From the NCBI GenBank assembly GCA_018676675.1, contig JABHEG010000358.1, forward strand, positions 1 through 57,115: a stretch of 57,115 bases of DNA, read 5' to 3'. The position numbers and the translations under genes are program-made. Under the pieces are notes generated by a model. The model was not told the origin of the DNA. It did not search any database and saw only the letters and a list, made by a program, of their open reading frames with translations. This DNA comes from Lentisphaerota bacterium (lineage in GTDB: Bacteria; Verrucomicrobiota; Lentisphaeria; Oligosphaerales; JABHEG01). Below are positions 43,301 through 50,710 of the stretch, one piece after another (position 1 is the stretch's first letter; each line of letters starts with the position of its first letter).

Positions 43301-43782
43301 AGCTGATGGCCTGGGGGTGGGGCCTGGTCCCATTCTACCTGCCCTGCAACCGTGGTCCGAATCCGTGGGACGAGAACCTGATGCGAGAGTTGATGGGGTT
43401 GCTGCTGCCCCATGGCGTACGGTTCTGGATGAGTGGGCATCCCAAGACTCTGGGGCGTGTGCTTGATGTCATTGATGGCTTCCAGCCCGATCAGGCGACG
43501 TTTCTTCCGTACTGGTCTGTACCTGCTTGGGGACGGGCGGCTCAGGAAGACGAGTTGGTCGTGTCGGGCTACCGGCGCGATGGGGAGGTCCTGCTGCTTG
43601 TGACGAATCTGAACGCTGCTGACCGCAGTGTCCGCGTTCCACTGGCTGAAGTGTTGAAAGGGCACGCGATGCCAGCCGCTGTCCGCGACCCTCTGGACGG
43701 CTTGCCGGCAGCGCTTTTGGATAGCACGGTACAGCTGAAGGTGAAGGGCAGGAATCTGCGCATCATCAGACTGGGCAGATGA
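40306..43782 (+). CDS. Secreted protein with two LamG domains and a glycoside-hydrolase-like (DUF6067-type) region
   Basis: 1158 residues, the largest gene. ATG lies 8 nt after gggagg. An export signal (LLVVCLLCGAVW region, to about residue 32) precedes two concanavalin-like LamG domains at about 35-230 and 245-425. The first contains HALTFDGHDDVVTVPH and the second GALSFAGDDCVRVRHH, with paired WCHLMGQHDG / WVHLRAEFDG. A beta-rich linker (430-540) leads to a 600-residue domain with RGLCWFAEDQAEWEL, a TIM-barrel-like DSDGFYLDNSVPHVC and a C-terminal beta domain (GEVLLLVTNLNAADRSV). This combination matches the glycoside-hydrolase-like DUF6067 proteins of PVC bacteria. It probably binds and cleaves a complex glycan outside the cell. 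The Asp in the DGFYLDN strand is a candidate catalytic acid; that is inference. Confidence 0.8.
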   Translation: MACLGRGVPGSGRGGLLVVCLLCGAVWRTWAWTPVMDLAFEEGRGQWVLDASASENHAVLGTNEQEETRDPAWGQAPTGHALTFDGHDDVVTVPHTLSLVPAAGLRVAVWFMQTGRTPFARLVDKGSGFDVYIDDRGFGSFRFHGAEAFGIRTDCAVPLNQWCHLMGQHDGRTLSIWLNGECVGRRPFSGPLPSQPMQTGEPVRIGNGHAARPFCGRISRVAIWNSGYEPLPVSPLTADADTVGLWSLDGLTSGLDRGPLSLVCEVRGATECAGRVAGALSFAGDDCVRVRHHSGMDLRDELAIECWVKQTERRPYARILEKSEWVYALWVRSDGRVDFVFKNDDEATTHTITDSVIPLQRWVHLRAEFDGFEALVYIDGVVVGRSRVPEQKRRITRSDGDLFIGNREAGDRGFVGAIDDVRLSRIVRRPRPPVHVWVTPAPLDETWDIWTEVRGSRGKVTMARGALIDPADGRTLRTWTLSEFDYGRGCQTIDVRDVLPGEYRIEVVGLAVDGAEVARATHDITRPGPPAWSGGATGVTNEVLPPWTPMGVSSEASGHAVTCWGRVYGFEKSFLPARIESLGGELLAGPARLVVIGDDGRRLPVVEECRVAESADHAVTLRGKITIGSGSARLRATSLTTIEYDGMLRTDLELDPGESWERIGEIVLEIPLKPATATLMTHPGRWFDDPTCAGKVPEGGWGVPDSWYLWVGGEHRGLCWFAEDQAEWELSDGSHGLSLTPGDGEVLLRVRLRNGPSDRRSFTWGLMATPVKPLPKGWQTLRFGGPHTPADIHVLWSTVRSSQWHSFPLPVDDTWYRDQVARAHAAGRRFVPYTNFNMQSDIGEDWEYWGETWSACAGEGKAADVLAMNVVNVRCCAALPAWCDFITWTYKEFIDSFDSDGFYLDNSVPHVCRNERHPSEHHNRRHIFAARELMKRFYAITKQNDPNNVMVCHMSSRPCLPLLSFCDAIVDGEQYGYLLDERFDGHYMPVTPLDRVRAELMAWGWGLVPFYLPCNRGPNPWDENLMRELMGLLLPHGVRFWMSGHPKTLGRVLDVIDGFQPDQATFLPYWSVPAWGRAAQEDELVVSGYRRDGEVLLLVTNLNAADRSVRVPLAEVLKGHAMPAAVRDPLDGLPAALLDSTVQLKVKGRNLRIIRLGR

Positions 43783-43861
43783 CCGGAGACGAACGGTGGC
43801 GAGCGGCTTGGCCTGCCGAATTGGGTGATTGACCCGGTACAGACCGGAAATGGAGGAGAAA

Positions 43862-44941
43862 ATGCGGAAAATTGAGGATGTCGTTGTCTATCAGGATGAG
43901 AGCTTCTATGCGAGCTTTCCCTCCGTGGTGGTGTCGCCCGAAGGGCAACTTCTTCTGGCCTTCCGCCGGGCCCCGAATCGCCGGCTGTTCGGCGCCGGAG
44001 GGTACACGCATGCCGATCCGAACAGCTACCTTGTCCTGGTCCGCTCCGATGATCGGGGGCGGACGTGGTCACCGGAGCCCGAACACATCTTTGCCCATCC
44101 GCTGGGCGGCTCCCAGGATCCCTGCATGCTCATGCTGCGCAATGGCAACATCGTGCTGACCAGCTATGCCTGGACGCTCGTGCCAAATAACGAGGCGGAG
44201 AAGGCCGATCGGGCACTGCGCGTGTTCGATTCGTGGGCATTCCTCCCTTTGGGAGGGTATCTCCTCCGTTCTTGCGACCTCGGCATGTCCTGGGAAGGGC
44301 CCTTTGTCCCCCCGGAGTTTGAAGATGATACGCGTTGGATCGATTACGTGCCCAAACCCGCGCTGAACCGAGGTGCGATGGTTGAGGGCAGCGACGGACT
44401 GCTGTACTGGGCCGTCGTCCGCACGCCGAGGGAGCTCAAGCACACCATGCTTGAGCTTCTCGTTTCGGCCGACCAGGGCGCGACATGGGAGCATCGGAGC
44501 ACGATTGCCCAGCACGAGACGACCGCGATCAATGAGACGTCACTCATCGAGACGGCAGATGGACAGCTCGTCGGCTTTGCCCGGACCGCCCAGTTTGGTG
44601 ACCATGGTGTGATCATTCGCTCGTCCGATCGTGGAAAGACGTGGCAGTGGGAGGACTCCGGCGTTGTCGGGCACCCCTATCATGCGCTGCGTCTTCCGGA
44701 TGACCGCATCTACGTGGTCTACGGCTATCGACATGAACCCTACGGCATCCGGGCACGCATCTGGGATCCGGGCTGCCGGCAGTGCGGGGAGGAGCTTGTC
44801 CTCCGGGATGACGGCTGGAACCATGATCTCGGGTATCCCTGGTCCTGTCTGGCGGGCGATGGCCAGGTGCTCAGCGTTTACTACATCAACCACAACGACG
44901 AGACGCGCTATATCGCCGGGACTCTCGTTGAGGTGTCCTGA
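43862..44941 (+). CDS. Sialidase-like BNR-repeat protein
   Basis: 359 residues. ATG at 43862 follows ggagg by 5 nt and is preferred to the upstream reading at 43829. Three Asp-box repeats are visible: SDDRGRTWS, SADQGATWE and SSDRGKTWQ, the hallmark of six-bladed sialidase propellers. FRRAPNRR near residue 40 may hold the catalytic Arg. No signal peptide is seen, so it may be cytoplasmic or use another export route. Exo-sialidases release terminal sialic acid, but many members of this group act on other sugars or are inactive. It follows the LamG protein by 79 bp and may share its transcript. Confidence 0.84.
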   Translation: MRKIEDVVVYQDESFYASFPSVVVSPEGQLLLAFRRAPNRRLFGAGGYTHADPNSYLVLVRSDDRGRTWSPEPEHIFAHPLGGSQDPCMLMLRNGNIVLTSYAWTLVPNNEAEKADRALRVFDSWAFLPLGGYLLRSCDLGMSWEGPFVPPEFEDDTRWIDYVPKPALNRGAMVEGSDGLLYWAVVRTPRELKHTMLELLVSADQGATWEHRSTIAQHETTAINETSLIETADGQLVGFARTAQFGDHGVIIRSSDRGKTWQWEDSGVVGHPYHALRLPDDRIYVVYGYRHEPYGIRARIWDPGCRQCGEELVLRDDGWNHDLGYPWSCLAGDGQVLSVYYINHNDETRYIAGTLVEVS

Positions 44942-45058
44942 CGGCGGTCGCCACCCGACGGCCCCCATTCCTCTGTAGCACCCGGGGCGAGCGGTACATT
45001 TTGCTTTGGCGCGAGCGTCCGCTATCTTTCCGGTCCACTTCACAGGAAAGCGGCGCGT

Positions 45059-47566
45059 ATGATCCAGGCAAGCGAGCAGGGAGAACAGACTCCGGCAGAG
45101 GAACAGGACGATCGGTTGCTCAACCCGGCCGCCCGTCCCGATGGCGAGGCGACTGCTGAGGCCGTTTCGCGATCTGCTGAGGCTGGCCCCATGGGGCAAG
45201 CTCTTGGAGGCGCGGTGGTTTCTCCTCGGGTCATTGCTGCTTGTCTGGTCGTCTTGGTTGCCGTGACCTATTGGCAGGTTCGCCACTTCGAGTACCTGAA
45301 CTGGGATGACACCGGGTTTGTGCAGTTCAACCCGCATGTTCAGGGCGGGTTATCCGTCGAGGGCATCCGCTGGGCATTCTCTGCAGAGCTGTTGTTTGCC
45401 ACCAGGAACTCCGACTACTGGATTCCGATCACTCACCTATCCCGTATGGTGGATGTCGAGTTGTTTGGGGCCGGCCCTTCCGGCCCGCACCTTGTCAATG
45501 CTTTGATCCACGGCTTGGCCACCGCTTTGCTCTTCTCCTTCCTGTGGCTGGCGACGGCGAAGCGTGTCCCCAGTGCTGTGTGTGCGGCCTTGTTCGCTGT
45601 GCATCCGGTGCATATCGAGTCTGTTGCCTGGATCACGGAACGGAAGGACGTCCTCGGAGGGATGTTCTGGATGGCGGGAAGCATCGCTTACGTTCAGTGG
45701 TTCAGGAAGCGAGGGTTCCTGAGGTATGCGGCAGTGTGCGCCATGTTCGTGCTGGGCCAACTCAGCAAGCCGATCTTTCTGGTCTTCCCGTGTGCACTTG
45801 TTCTGATGGACTTCTGGCCTCTGCGCCGAGTGTCTTTCCCCGAACTGCTTAACGGAGGGGGGCGGCGGAAGCTGGTGAAGCTTGTCGTGGAAAAGGCTCC
45901 CCTGTTCCTGCTCACCGTGCCCTTTGTGCTGGTTACCGTGCATGCAGCCGGCAGGTCCATCGCGACGTTGGGTCGCCTACCGTTTTCCGACCGACTGGCC
46001 CATGCCACCGTTGCCTACGCTTCCTATCTCCGGCGAGTAATCTGGCCGAGCGGCTTTTCGGCTCTTTACCCGCCGAAGCCCGTGCCCGATGCTGTTGCGG
46101 TTGTTCTCTGCGGGCTCCTCCTCCTTGCTGTCACGGCAGGGTGTTTCCGCGCTGCTCGACGAGCACCGTACTTAGCCGTTGGATGGTGTTGGTTCCTCGG
46201 CGTCCTTTTCCCCCTCATCGGACTGGTCCAGGTCGGCCCGCAACAGACCGCAGATCGTTTTCTCCACTTGCCCGCGGTTGGCATCTACATGGGACTAACC
46301 TGGCTTGGACGCGATGCATTGAGCCGGCTGCCCGGGGCGCATCGACGATTGGTTGGGGGCGTTGTGGTTGCCCTGTGCCTGGTCGGGCTAACCGTGGCGA
46401 ACCAGCGTTACCTGCCGCACTGGCGCGACAGCGTTGCGGTCTGGGAACGGGCCATCGCCGTGTCACGGAGCCCCAATGGACTGGCTCACTGCAAGCTGGG
46501 CGAAGCCCTGCAGGATCGAGGTCGGATCGACGAAGCCATCCTGCACTTCCGGGAAGCGGTTGCGATCATCCCTAATCGTGATTTTGCGCACGCATCGCTG
46601 AGCGGGGCCCTGACCGAGGCTGGGCGGGGCGCGGAGGCCGTCGCTGTTCTTGAGAAAGCCGTGGGATCCGGAGCCGACTCTGTCTCCCGACGCCTCTCGC
46701 TCGGGGACGCGCTGCTGGGGGCCAACAGCCCTGCGGAGGCGGTCACCCACTATCGCGAAGCGCTCCGCCTGGAGCCTGCCAACCTTAGTGCCCACGGGAA
46801 ACTCGCGGCTGCCATTTCCAGGCAGGATGGGCCGGCGGCCGCAGTCGCATATCTCGAGGAGGCCCAGGCCAAGCATGGACCGCGCTCTCCAGAGATCCTC
46901 ATGGCACTTGGCGGCATCGCGCTCAGCGCCGGTAACAGCGACCGGGCCGCGGAGTGCTTCCGGGAGGTCCTTCAGGTCCGCCCGATATCTCCCACGGCTC
47001 AGGCCAATTTGGGTGATATCGCCACAGCACGCGGGCAGTTGAGTGAAGCCATTGAGTGGTATCGGCGCTCGCTACGTTCGCATCACGACCGAGTAGAGAC
47101 GCATGTTAATCTTGGGGGTGCCTTGCTGCAAGCCGGGCGCGTAGAGGAAGCAATTGAGGCCTATGCGTTTGTGGTTAAGAGGCGTCCCAAATGGGCCGTG
47201 GCGCGAGGGAATTTGGGCCAGGCTTTTCTGGCTGCCGGCGAGCCCCGGGCCGCCATTGAGCAGTACGGTGCGGCACTGGAGCTTGATCCGTCCCTCACGA
47301 ACATCCGCCAGGACCTCGGCGCTGCTTGTGCTCGCACTGGAGCCTTTGCCCCGGCTCGTGAGGCACTGGAGAGGGTGATCCGCGAAGCACCCTCCATGGT
47401 TGAAGCGTACGCCAATCTGGCTCTGGTCTCAGAGGCAGAGGGGGACCGGAACCAAGCTCGTCGGCTGTGGACGACTGCGCTGAGCCATCGGCCCGACTGG
47501 CCTCCCGCCCTGGCAGCCCTGAAGCGACTCGAAGACCGCGGAGCCGCAGACGGCGGCAGTGAGTAG
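45059..47566 (+). CDS. TMTC-like membrane protein with extended TPR domain
   Basis: 835 residues. A hydrophilic N-terminus of about 55 residues precedes ten or so membrane segments with the acidic loop NWDDTGFVQFN and the family block LFAVHPVHIESVAWITERKD. From about residue 470 there are roughly ten TPR units, including CKLGEALQDRGRIDEAIL and RGNLGQAFLAAGEPRAAI. The architecture equals that of the gene at 6206, with more repeats. The likely role is an extracytoplasmic GT-C transferase acting on proteins chosen through the TPR domain; the link to eukaryotic TMTC O-mannosyltransferases is by family motif only. It stands between the sialidase-like and C45 genes, with aggaaa upstream of ATG. Confidence 0.85.
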   Translation: MIQASEQGEQTPAEEQDDRLLNPAARPDGEATAEAVSRSAEAGPMGQALGGAVVSPRVIAACLVVLVAVTYWQVRHFEYLNWDDTGFVQFNPHVQGGLSVEGIRWAFSAELLFATRNSDYWIPITHLSRMVDVELFGAGPSGPHLVNALIHGLATALLFSFLWLATAKRVPSAVCAALFAVHPVHIESVAWITERKDVLGGMFWMAGSIAYVQWFRKRGFLRYAAVCAMFVLGQLSKPIFLVFPCALVLMDFWPLRRVSFPELLNGGGRRKLVKLVVEKAPLFLLTVPFVLVTVHAAGRSIATLGRLPFSDRLAHATVAYASYLRRVIWPSGFSALYPPKPVPDAVAVVLCGLLLLAVTAGCFRAARRAPYLAVGWCWFLGVLFPLIGLVQVGPQQTADRFLHLPAVGIYMGLTWLGRDALSRLPGAHRRLVGGVVVALCLVGLTVANQRYLPHWRDSVAVWERAIAVSRSPNGLAHCKLGEALQDRGRIDEAILHFREAVAIIPNRDFAHASLSGALTEAGRGAEAVAVLEKAVGSGADSVSRRLSLGDALLGANSPAEAVTHYREALRLEPANLSAHGKLAAAISRQDGPAAAVAYLEEAQAKHGPRSPEILMALGGIALSAGNSDRAAECFREVLQVRPISPTAQANLGDIATARGQLSEAIEWYRRSLRSHHDRVETHVNLGGALLQAGRVEEAIEAYAFVVKRRPKWAVARGNLGQAFLAAGEPRAAIEQYGAALELDPSLTNIRQDLGAACARTGAFAPAREALERVIREAPSMVEAYANLALVSEAEGDRNQARRLWTTALSHRPDWPPALAALKRLEDRGAADGGSE

Positions 47567-47649
47567 AGCAACCGGCCTGCTGCCGGCTGCGGAGCGCGAC
47601 TGTGGCGGGTTCCTTTGCCGGCACAAGCAAGAACGAGGAGACGCTCGGG

Positions 47650-48678
47650 ATGTCAGGAGATATCGGAGACCTTCTGTTCGTTGACTGCCTTGGCAGCCCT
47701 CGCGAAATGGGACGTCAGTACGGGGAGGCGGCTCGGGAGGGGATTCTGTCTAATCGAGGGTGGTGGCAGACGGAGCGCCGGGCGGCGGAAGGGGGCGAAC
47801 GCATCGCTCATTGTGGAGAGTTTTTGCGCGACACGGTCCCGGATATTCACGAGGAGTTGCTCGGGATCGCTGAGGGCAGCGGGGTCCCGTTCGGGGAAAT
47901 CCTGATGTTCAACCAATGTGACGCGGGGACACGACCCGTCGGGTGTACATCCATGGCCCTGCTATCTGGATCGGATGGTCCTCTGGTCGCGAAGAACAAC
48001 GATGGCTGTCTTGGGGATTCCGGGCGCTTTGTCATTCGTCGATCCAGGCCGACGCGGGGGCTTCCCATGGTGCAGGTCACGTATGCGGGGTGGGTGAGCG
48101 GCCTGGACGCAATGAATGCAGAAGGTGTGGCCACCGTGCACAGTTCGGTCGGATCGGCGTTCCCCCGCCCGCATCCCTCTCTGGATATCCGTCTGCGGGC
48201 CTATCAGGCCCTCCGGGGGTGTTCGAATACTGGGGACTTTCTTGCGGCGTTGGGGAGTAGGCCTCTCACCGGTAAGGGGTTCAATATCGTTGTGGGGGAC
48301 GTGTTGGGGGACACATGCGTGGTCGAGGCAGCGGTGCCGGTGCTTGCGAGGCGGGGACGTGGTGAAACGTTTGTTTTCACCACAAACCACTACATCACGT
48401 CAGAGCTTGTGGAGGCCGACCAGCGGACGCCGGAAGGGAAGGAGATATCGGTCTATCGCCTGGGGTACCTGAAGTGGATCAAGGCTCAGTCTCAGCCGCA
48501 GACGATTTCCGAGTTGCAGGGACTGCTGCGCAGTCATGATCCCTGGGGCGTGTGTCGGCATGGCGGACCTCACAAGAGCAGGACGTTGTGGTCCATGGTT
48601 GCCCAGTGTGAGTCAGGCGAGATACTGGTTTGCGACGGGTTCCCGTGCGAGGGGGAGTACCAAAGCGTCGGGTTCTGA
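47650..48678 (+). CDS. C45-type acyl transferase/peptidase (NTN-hydrolase)
   Basis: 342 residues from ATG at 47650, which has gaggag 9 nt upstream; 47602 is the longer option. RPVGCTSMAL, with Cys preceded by Gly, matches the self-cleavage site of C45 NTN hydrolases related to acyl-CoA:6-aminopenicillanic acid acyltransferase; the new N-terminal Cys would be the nucleophile. VAKNNDGCLGD supplies the conserved Asn-Asp pair, and FVFTTNHYITSEL the late Asn-His. These enzymes hydrolyse or exchange amide-linked acyl groups; the substrate here is unknown. It is 83 bp after the TMTC-like gene and 5 bp from the convergent UroD-like gene. Confidence 0.86.
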   Translation: MSGDIGDLLFVDCLGSPREMGRQYGEAAREGILSNRGWWQTERRAAEGGERIAHCGEFLRDTVPDIHEELLGIAEGSGVPFGEILMFNQCDAGTRPVGCTSMALLSGSDGPLVAKNNDGCLGDSGRFVIRRSRPTRGLPMVQVTYAGWVSGLDAMNAEGVATVHSSVGSAFPRPHPSLDIRLRAYQALRGCSNTGDFLAALGSRPLTGKGFNIVVGDVLGDTCVVEAAVPVLARRGRGETFVFTTNHYITSELVEADQRTPEGKEISVYRLGYLKWIKAQSQPQTISELQGLLRSHDPWGVCRHGGPHKSRTLWSMVAQCESGEILVCDGFPCEGEYQSVGF

Positions 48679-48683
48679 GAAGC

Positions 48684-49694
48684 TCATTCGCACACGGTTT
48701 GCACGAAGGCGTCGATCGTTTCGGGCGGCGTTCCCGGGGGAATGTCGCAACCGCTGCTGAGGATCCATGGTGATCCTGACGTCTTGGTGAGAAGACTGCG
48801 CGTCTTTGCCGCCATGTCTGCGGGAGAACCGAAGCGGAAGTCCGAACTCGGATCAAGATTCCCACGCATGACGGCCCGTCCTTGAGTCAGGGCATTGCCT
48901 TCCTCAACGGTCACTTGGTGATCGACATCGAAGAAATCGACGCCGGTGTTGACGATGTCTTCGATGATTGGCTGAATGCCGCCACAGATGTGCAGCCCGA
49001 CATGGCGCCATCCCATGGCTTTGAGCTCACCGACGAGGTGTGTGTGGCGGGGGAGGACGAAGTCACGATAGAACGTGGGGGAGATAAAGTTCGGCGAGCA
49101 TGTTGCTTCGCCGAGAAGGACGCCCGGCGCTCCGATCGGTGCCAGGGCCCGGGCAATCTCAAGCGCGACTTCTGTGGTGAAGTCCAGGACATCGGTCACC
49201 TGCTTCGGGGCGTCGATGAGCCCTATCAGCAGAGGCTCCACCCCGCAGAGCTGGGATGCCATAAGCAGGGGGCCGCGGAGTGTGGTGAGAACGTAGTGGG
49301 TCTCGCCGATTCCCTCCATCACCTGGCTCAGGGCCTCGGCGAACATGGGGAAACGGCCGTTTCGGGCGGGAGCCTGGGCGCTGAGGGGAGAAACGTCCAG
49401 ATCGTCGGCCAGGAGGTGTTCCTCCAGGATTGTGGCAGCGTCCTCAGGCTGGCTGGTCCGTGCCCCGAGGGCTTCCGGCTCTGCCGTCACCCCCAGAGAA
49501 AGCTGCACGCCATCGTAGCCGAATCGAGTTGCCCCCGCCATCACGACATCGGCCATTGTTTCAGCGTTGCTCAGGAAGCGACCAAAGAGCGTGTCGAAGA
49601 TCGGGCAAAGTCCGCTGTGCAGAATGGGGAGGGTGGGTGGGCGACTGACAGTCTGCCCGTCAAAGGCGGCTTCGACGCGTTCACGACCGGTCAT
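48684..49694 (-). CDS. Uroporphyrinogen decarboxylase-family protein, methyltransferase type
   Basis: 336 residues. The UroD-like barrel contains HICGGIQPIIEDI and LSSGCDIPPGTPPETI. The His-x-Cys pair together with the later Cys forms the zinc site of MtaA/MtbA-like methylcobamide:thiol methyltransferases and is not found in heme-pathway HemE. A role in methyl transfer from a corrinoid protein, or in an as-yet undefined demethylation, is likely. No corrinoid protein or MtrH-like partner is adjacent. The ribosome-binding site ggagg is 8 nt before ATG. The gene lies 51 bp after the secreted-protein gene. Confidence 0.86.
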   Translation of the reverse strand: MTGRERVEAAFDGQTVSRPPTLPILHSGLCPIFDTLFGRFLSNAETMADVVMAGATRFGYDGVQLSLGVTAEPEALGARTSQPEDAATILEEHLLADDLDVSPLSAQAPARNGRFPMFAEALSQVMEGIGETHYVLTTLRGPLLMASQLCGVEPLLIGLIDAPKQVTDVLDFTTEVALEIARALAPIGAPGVLLGEATCSPNFISPTFYRDFVLPRHTHLVGELKAMGWRHVGLHICGGIQPIIEDIVNTGVDFFDVDHQVTVEEGNALTQGRAVMRGNLDPSSDFRFGSPADMAAKTRSLLTKTSGSPWILSSGCDIPPGTPPETIDAFVQTVCE

Positions 49695-49745
49695 CCAGCC
49701 TTCCTCCGCACGTGTCTGGTGGGCTCTGCCGTAAGCGATGCGGCG

Positions 49746-50507
49746 TCATTTGGAGAACCGGTAGTCCGAGTACTTCAGGGTGATCTTCTTGGGGAGCGGT
49801 AGGGCTGGGTTGTTCACGAAGACGTCCTGAATGATGATCGCTTTCTGGTGCATGAAGGGGGTCTTTCCATCCGGCGTCTTCACGGGCGCGTATGTCAGCT
49901 TGGCCCCGAGATACTTCCCCTGGTCAAACGTGAATTTGACGATTGAGAGCAGCTTCTTTTTGCGGTCAACGCGTGCCCTCACGGTCCGGATGACGAGACC
50001 GTCAAAGGCTTTCTCGTTCAGCCCCGTGACTTCCAGATCGAGGTTCTCCTCGGTGACCTTCTTGACGCTCATTTTGTCCTTCTGTTGAAGGAGGAACTCG
50101 ATGGCATCGGTCACCGACTTGTGGGTCAACTGGGGGACAGCCTTACCGATCGGCGAGGCGCTGATTACTTCCATGGCCTTTTCCTCGGCGATCTGACGGA
50201 GGGCAGGAGGAATCGACCCGAGTTTGGGCTTGATCTTGGTGGCGCCATCCTTGTAACGCATCAGCAGTCCTTGAAGCTGAACCGGGACCGGGGATTGCCT
50301 GGCAATTTTGTCAGCAAACGCCTTGTTCACTTCAGGTGAGACCAGTTTCACCACGAAGTCACGCTCAAACATGGCCTGGTAACTTGCGAGAACTCCTTTG
50401 ACTTCTGCCAGGGCGGCGTCCTTACTGATTTCCTGGGCGCTGGCTATGCTACAGACTGACAGCGTAACAGCGAAACTACCCAAACGAATGAGTGACCGTG
50501 TGCTCAT
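49746..50507 (-). CDS. Secreted protein of unknown function
   Basis: 253 residues with a signal peptide ending ASA-Q near residue 24. The mature part has a helical first half and a beta-rich second half (LDLEVTGLNEKAFDGLVI, then YLGAKLTYAPVK), possibly a lipid- or peptide-binding fold. No catalytic motif was seen. It is basic and Lys-rich toward the C-terminus. aggtgg lies 9 nt before the start. It is downstream of the transketolase gene but separated from it by a terminator, so it probably has its own promoter and is read with the UroD-family gene. Confidence 0.72.
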   Translation of the reverse strand: MSTRSLIRLGSFAVTLSVCSIASAQEISKDAALAEVKGVLASYQAMFERDFVVKLVSPEVNKAFADKIARQSPVPVQLQGLLMRYKDGATKIKPKLGSIPPALRQIAEEKAMEVISASPIGKAVPQLTHKSVTDAIEFLLQQKDKMSVKKVTEENLDLEVTGLNEKAFDGLVIRTVRARVDRKKKLLSIVKFTFDQGKYLGAKLTYAPVKTPDGKTPFMHQKAIIIQDVFVNNPALPLPKKITLKYSDYRFSK

Positions 50508-50653
50508 GGCTTGCTTCCACCTTCTGTCTATGTCTTCAATCTCTGGTCAACGGAGCTGATGGCCGAGGCCCTCAGGGGTTGCGGTTTCCGCAACATCTTC
50601 ACACTTTAGCCTTGCCGCGCATCTTCTCCAGCGCTGGCTGCGGCAAAGGAAAA

Positions 50654-50685
50654 CCCGCATGGAACAATGACCTGTTCCATACGGG
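50654..50685 (-). terminator. Rho-independent terminator after transketolase
   Basis: On the minus strand a 13-bp stem (cccgtatggaaca / tgttccatgcggg, one mismatch) with a 6-nt loop is followed by TTTTCC. It lies 26 nt past the transketolase stop codon. Confidence 0.85.
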
Positions 50686-50710
50686 CGCATAGTGTGGAGA
50701 CCAGCCTCTG

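Noticed and set aside
48684..49694. The UroD-family gene as heme-pathway hemE
   Set aside because: It carries the HxC...C zinc-site pattern of corrinoid methyltransferases and lacks heme-pathway neighbours.
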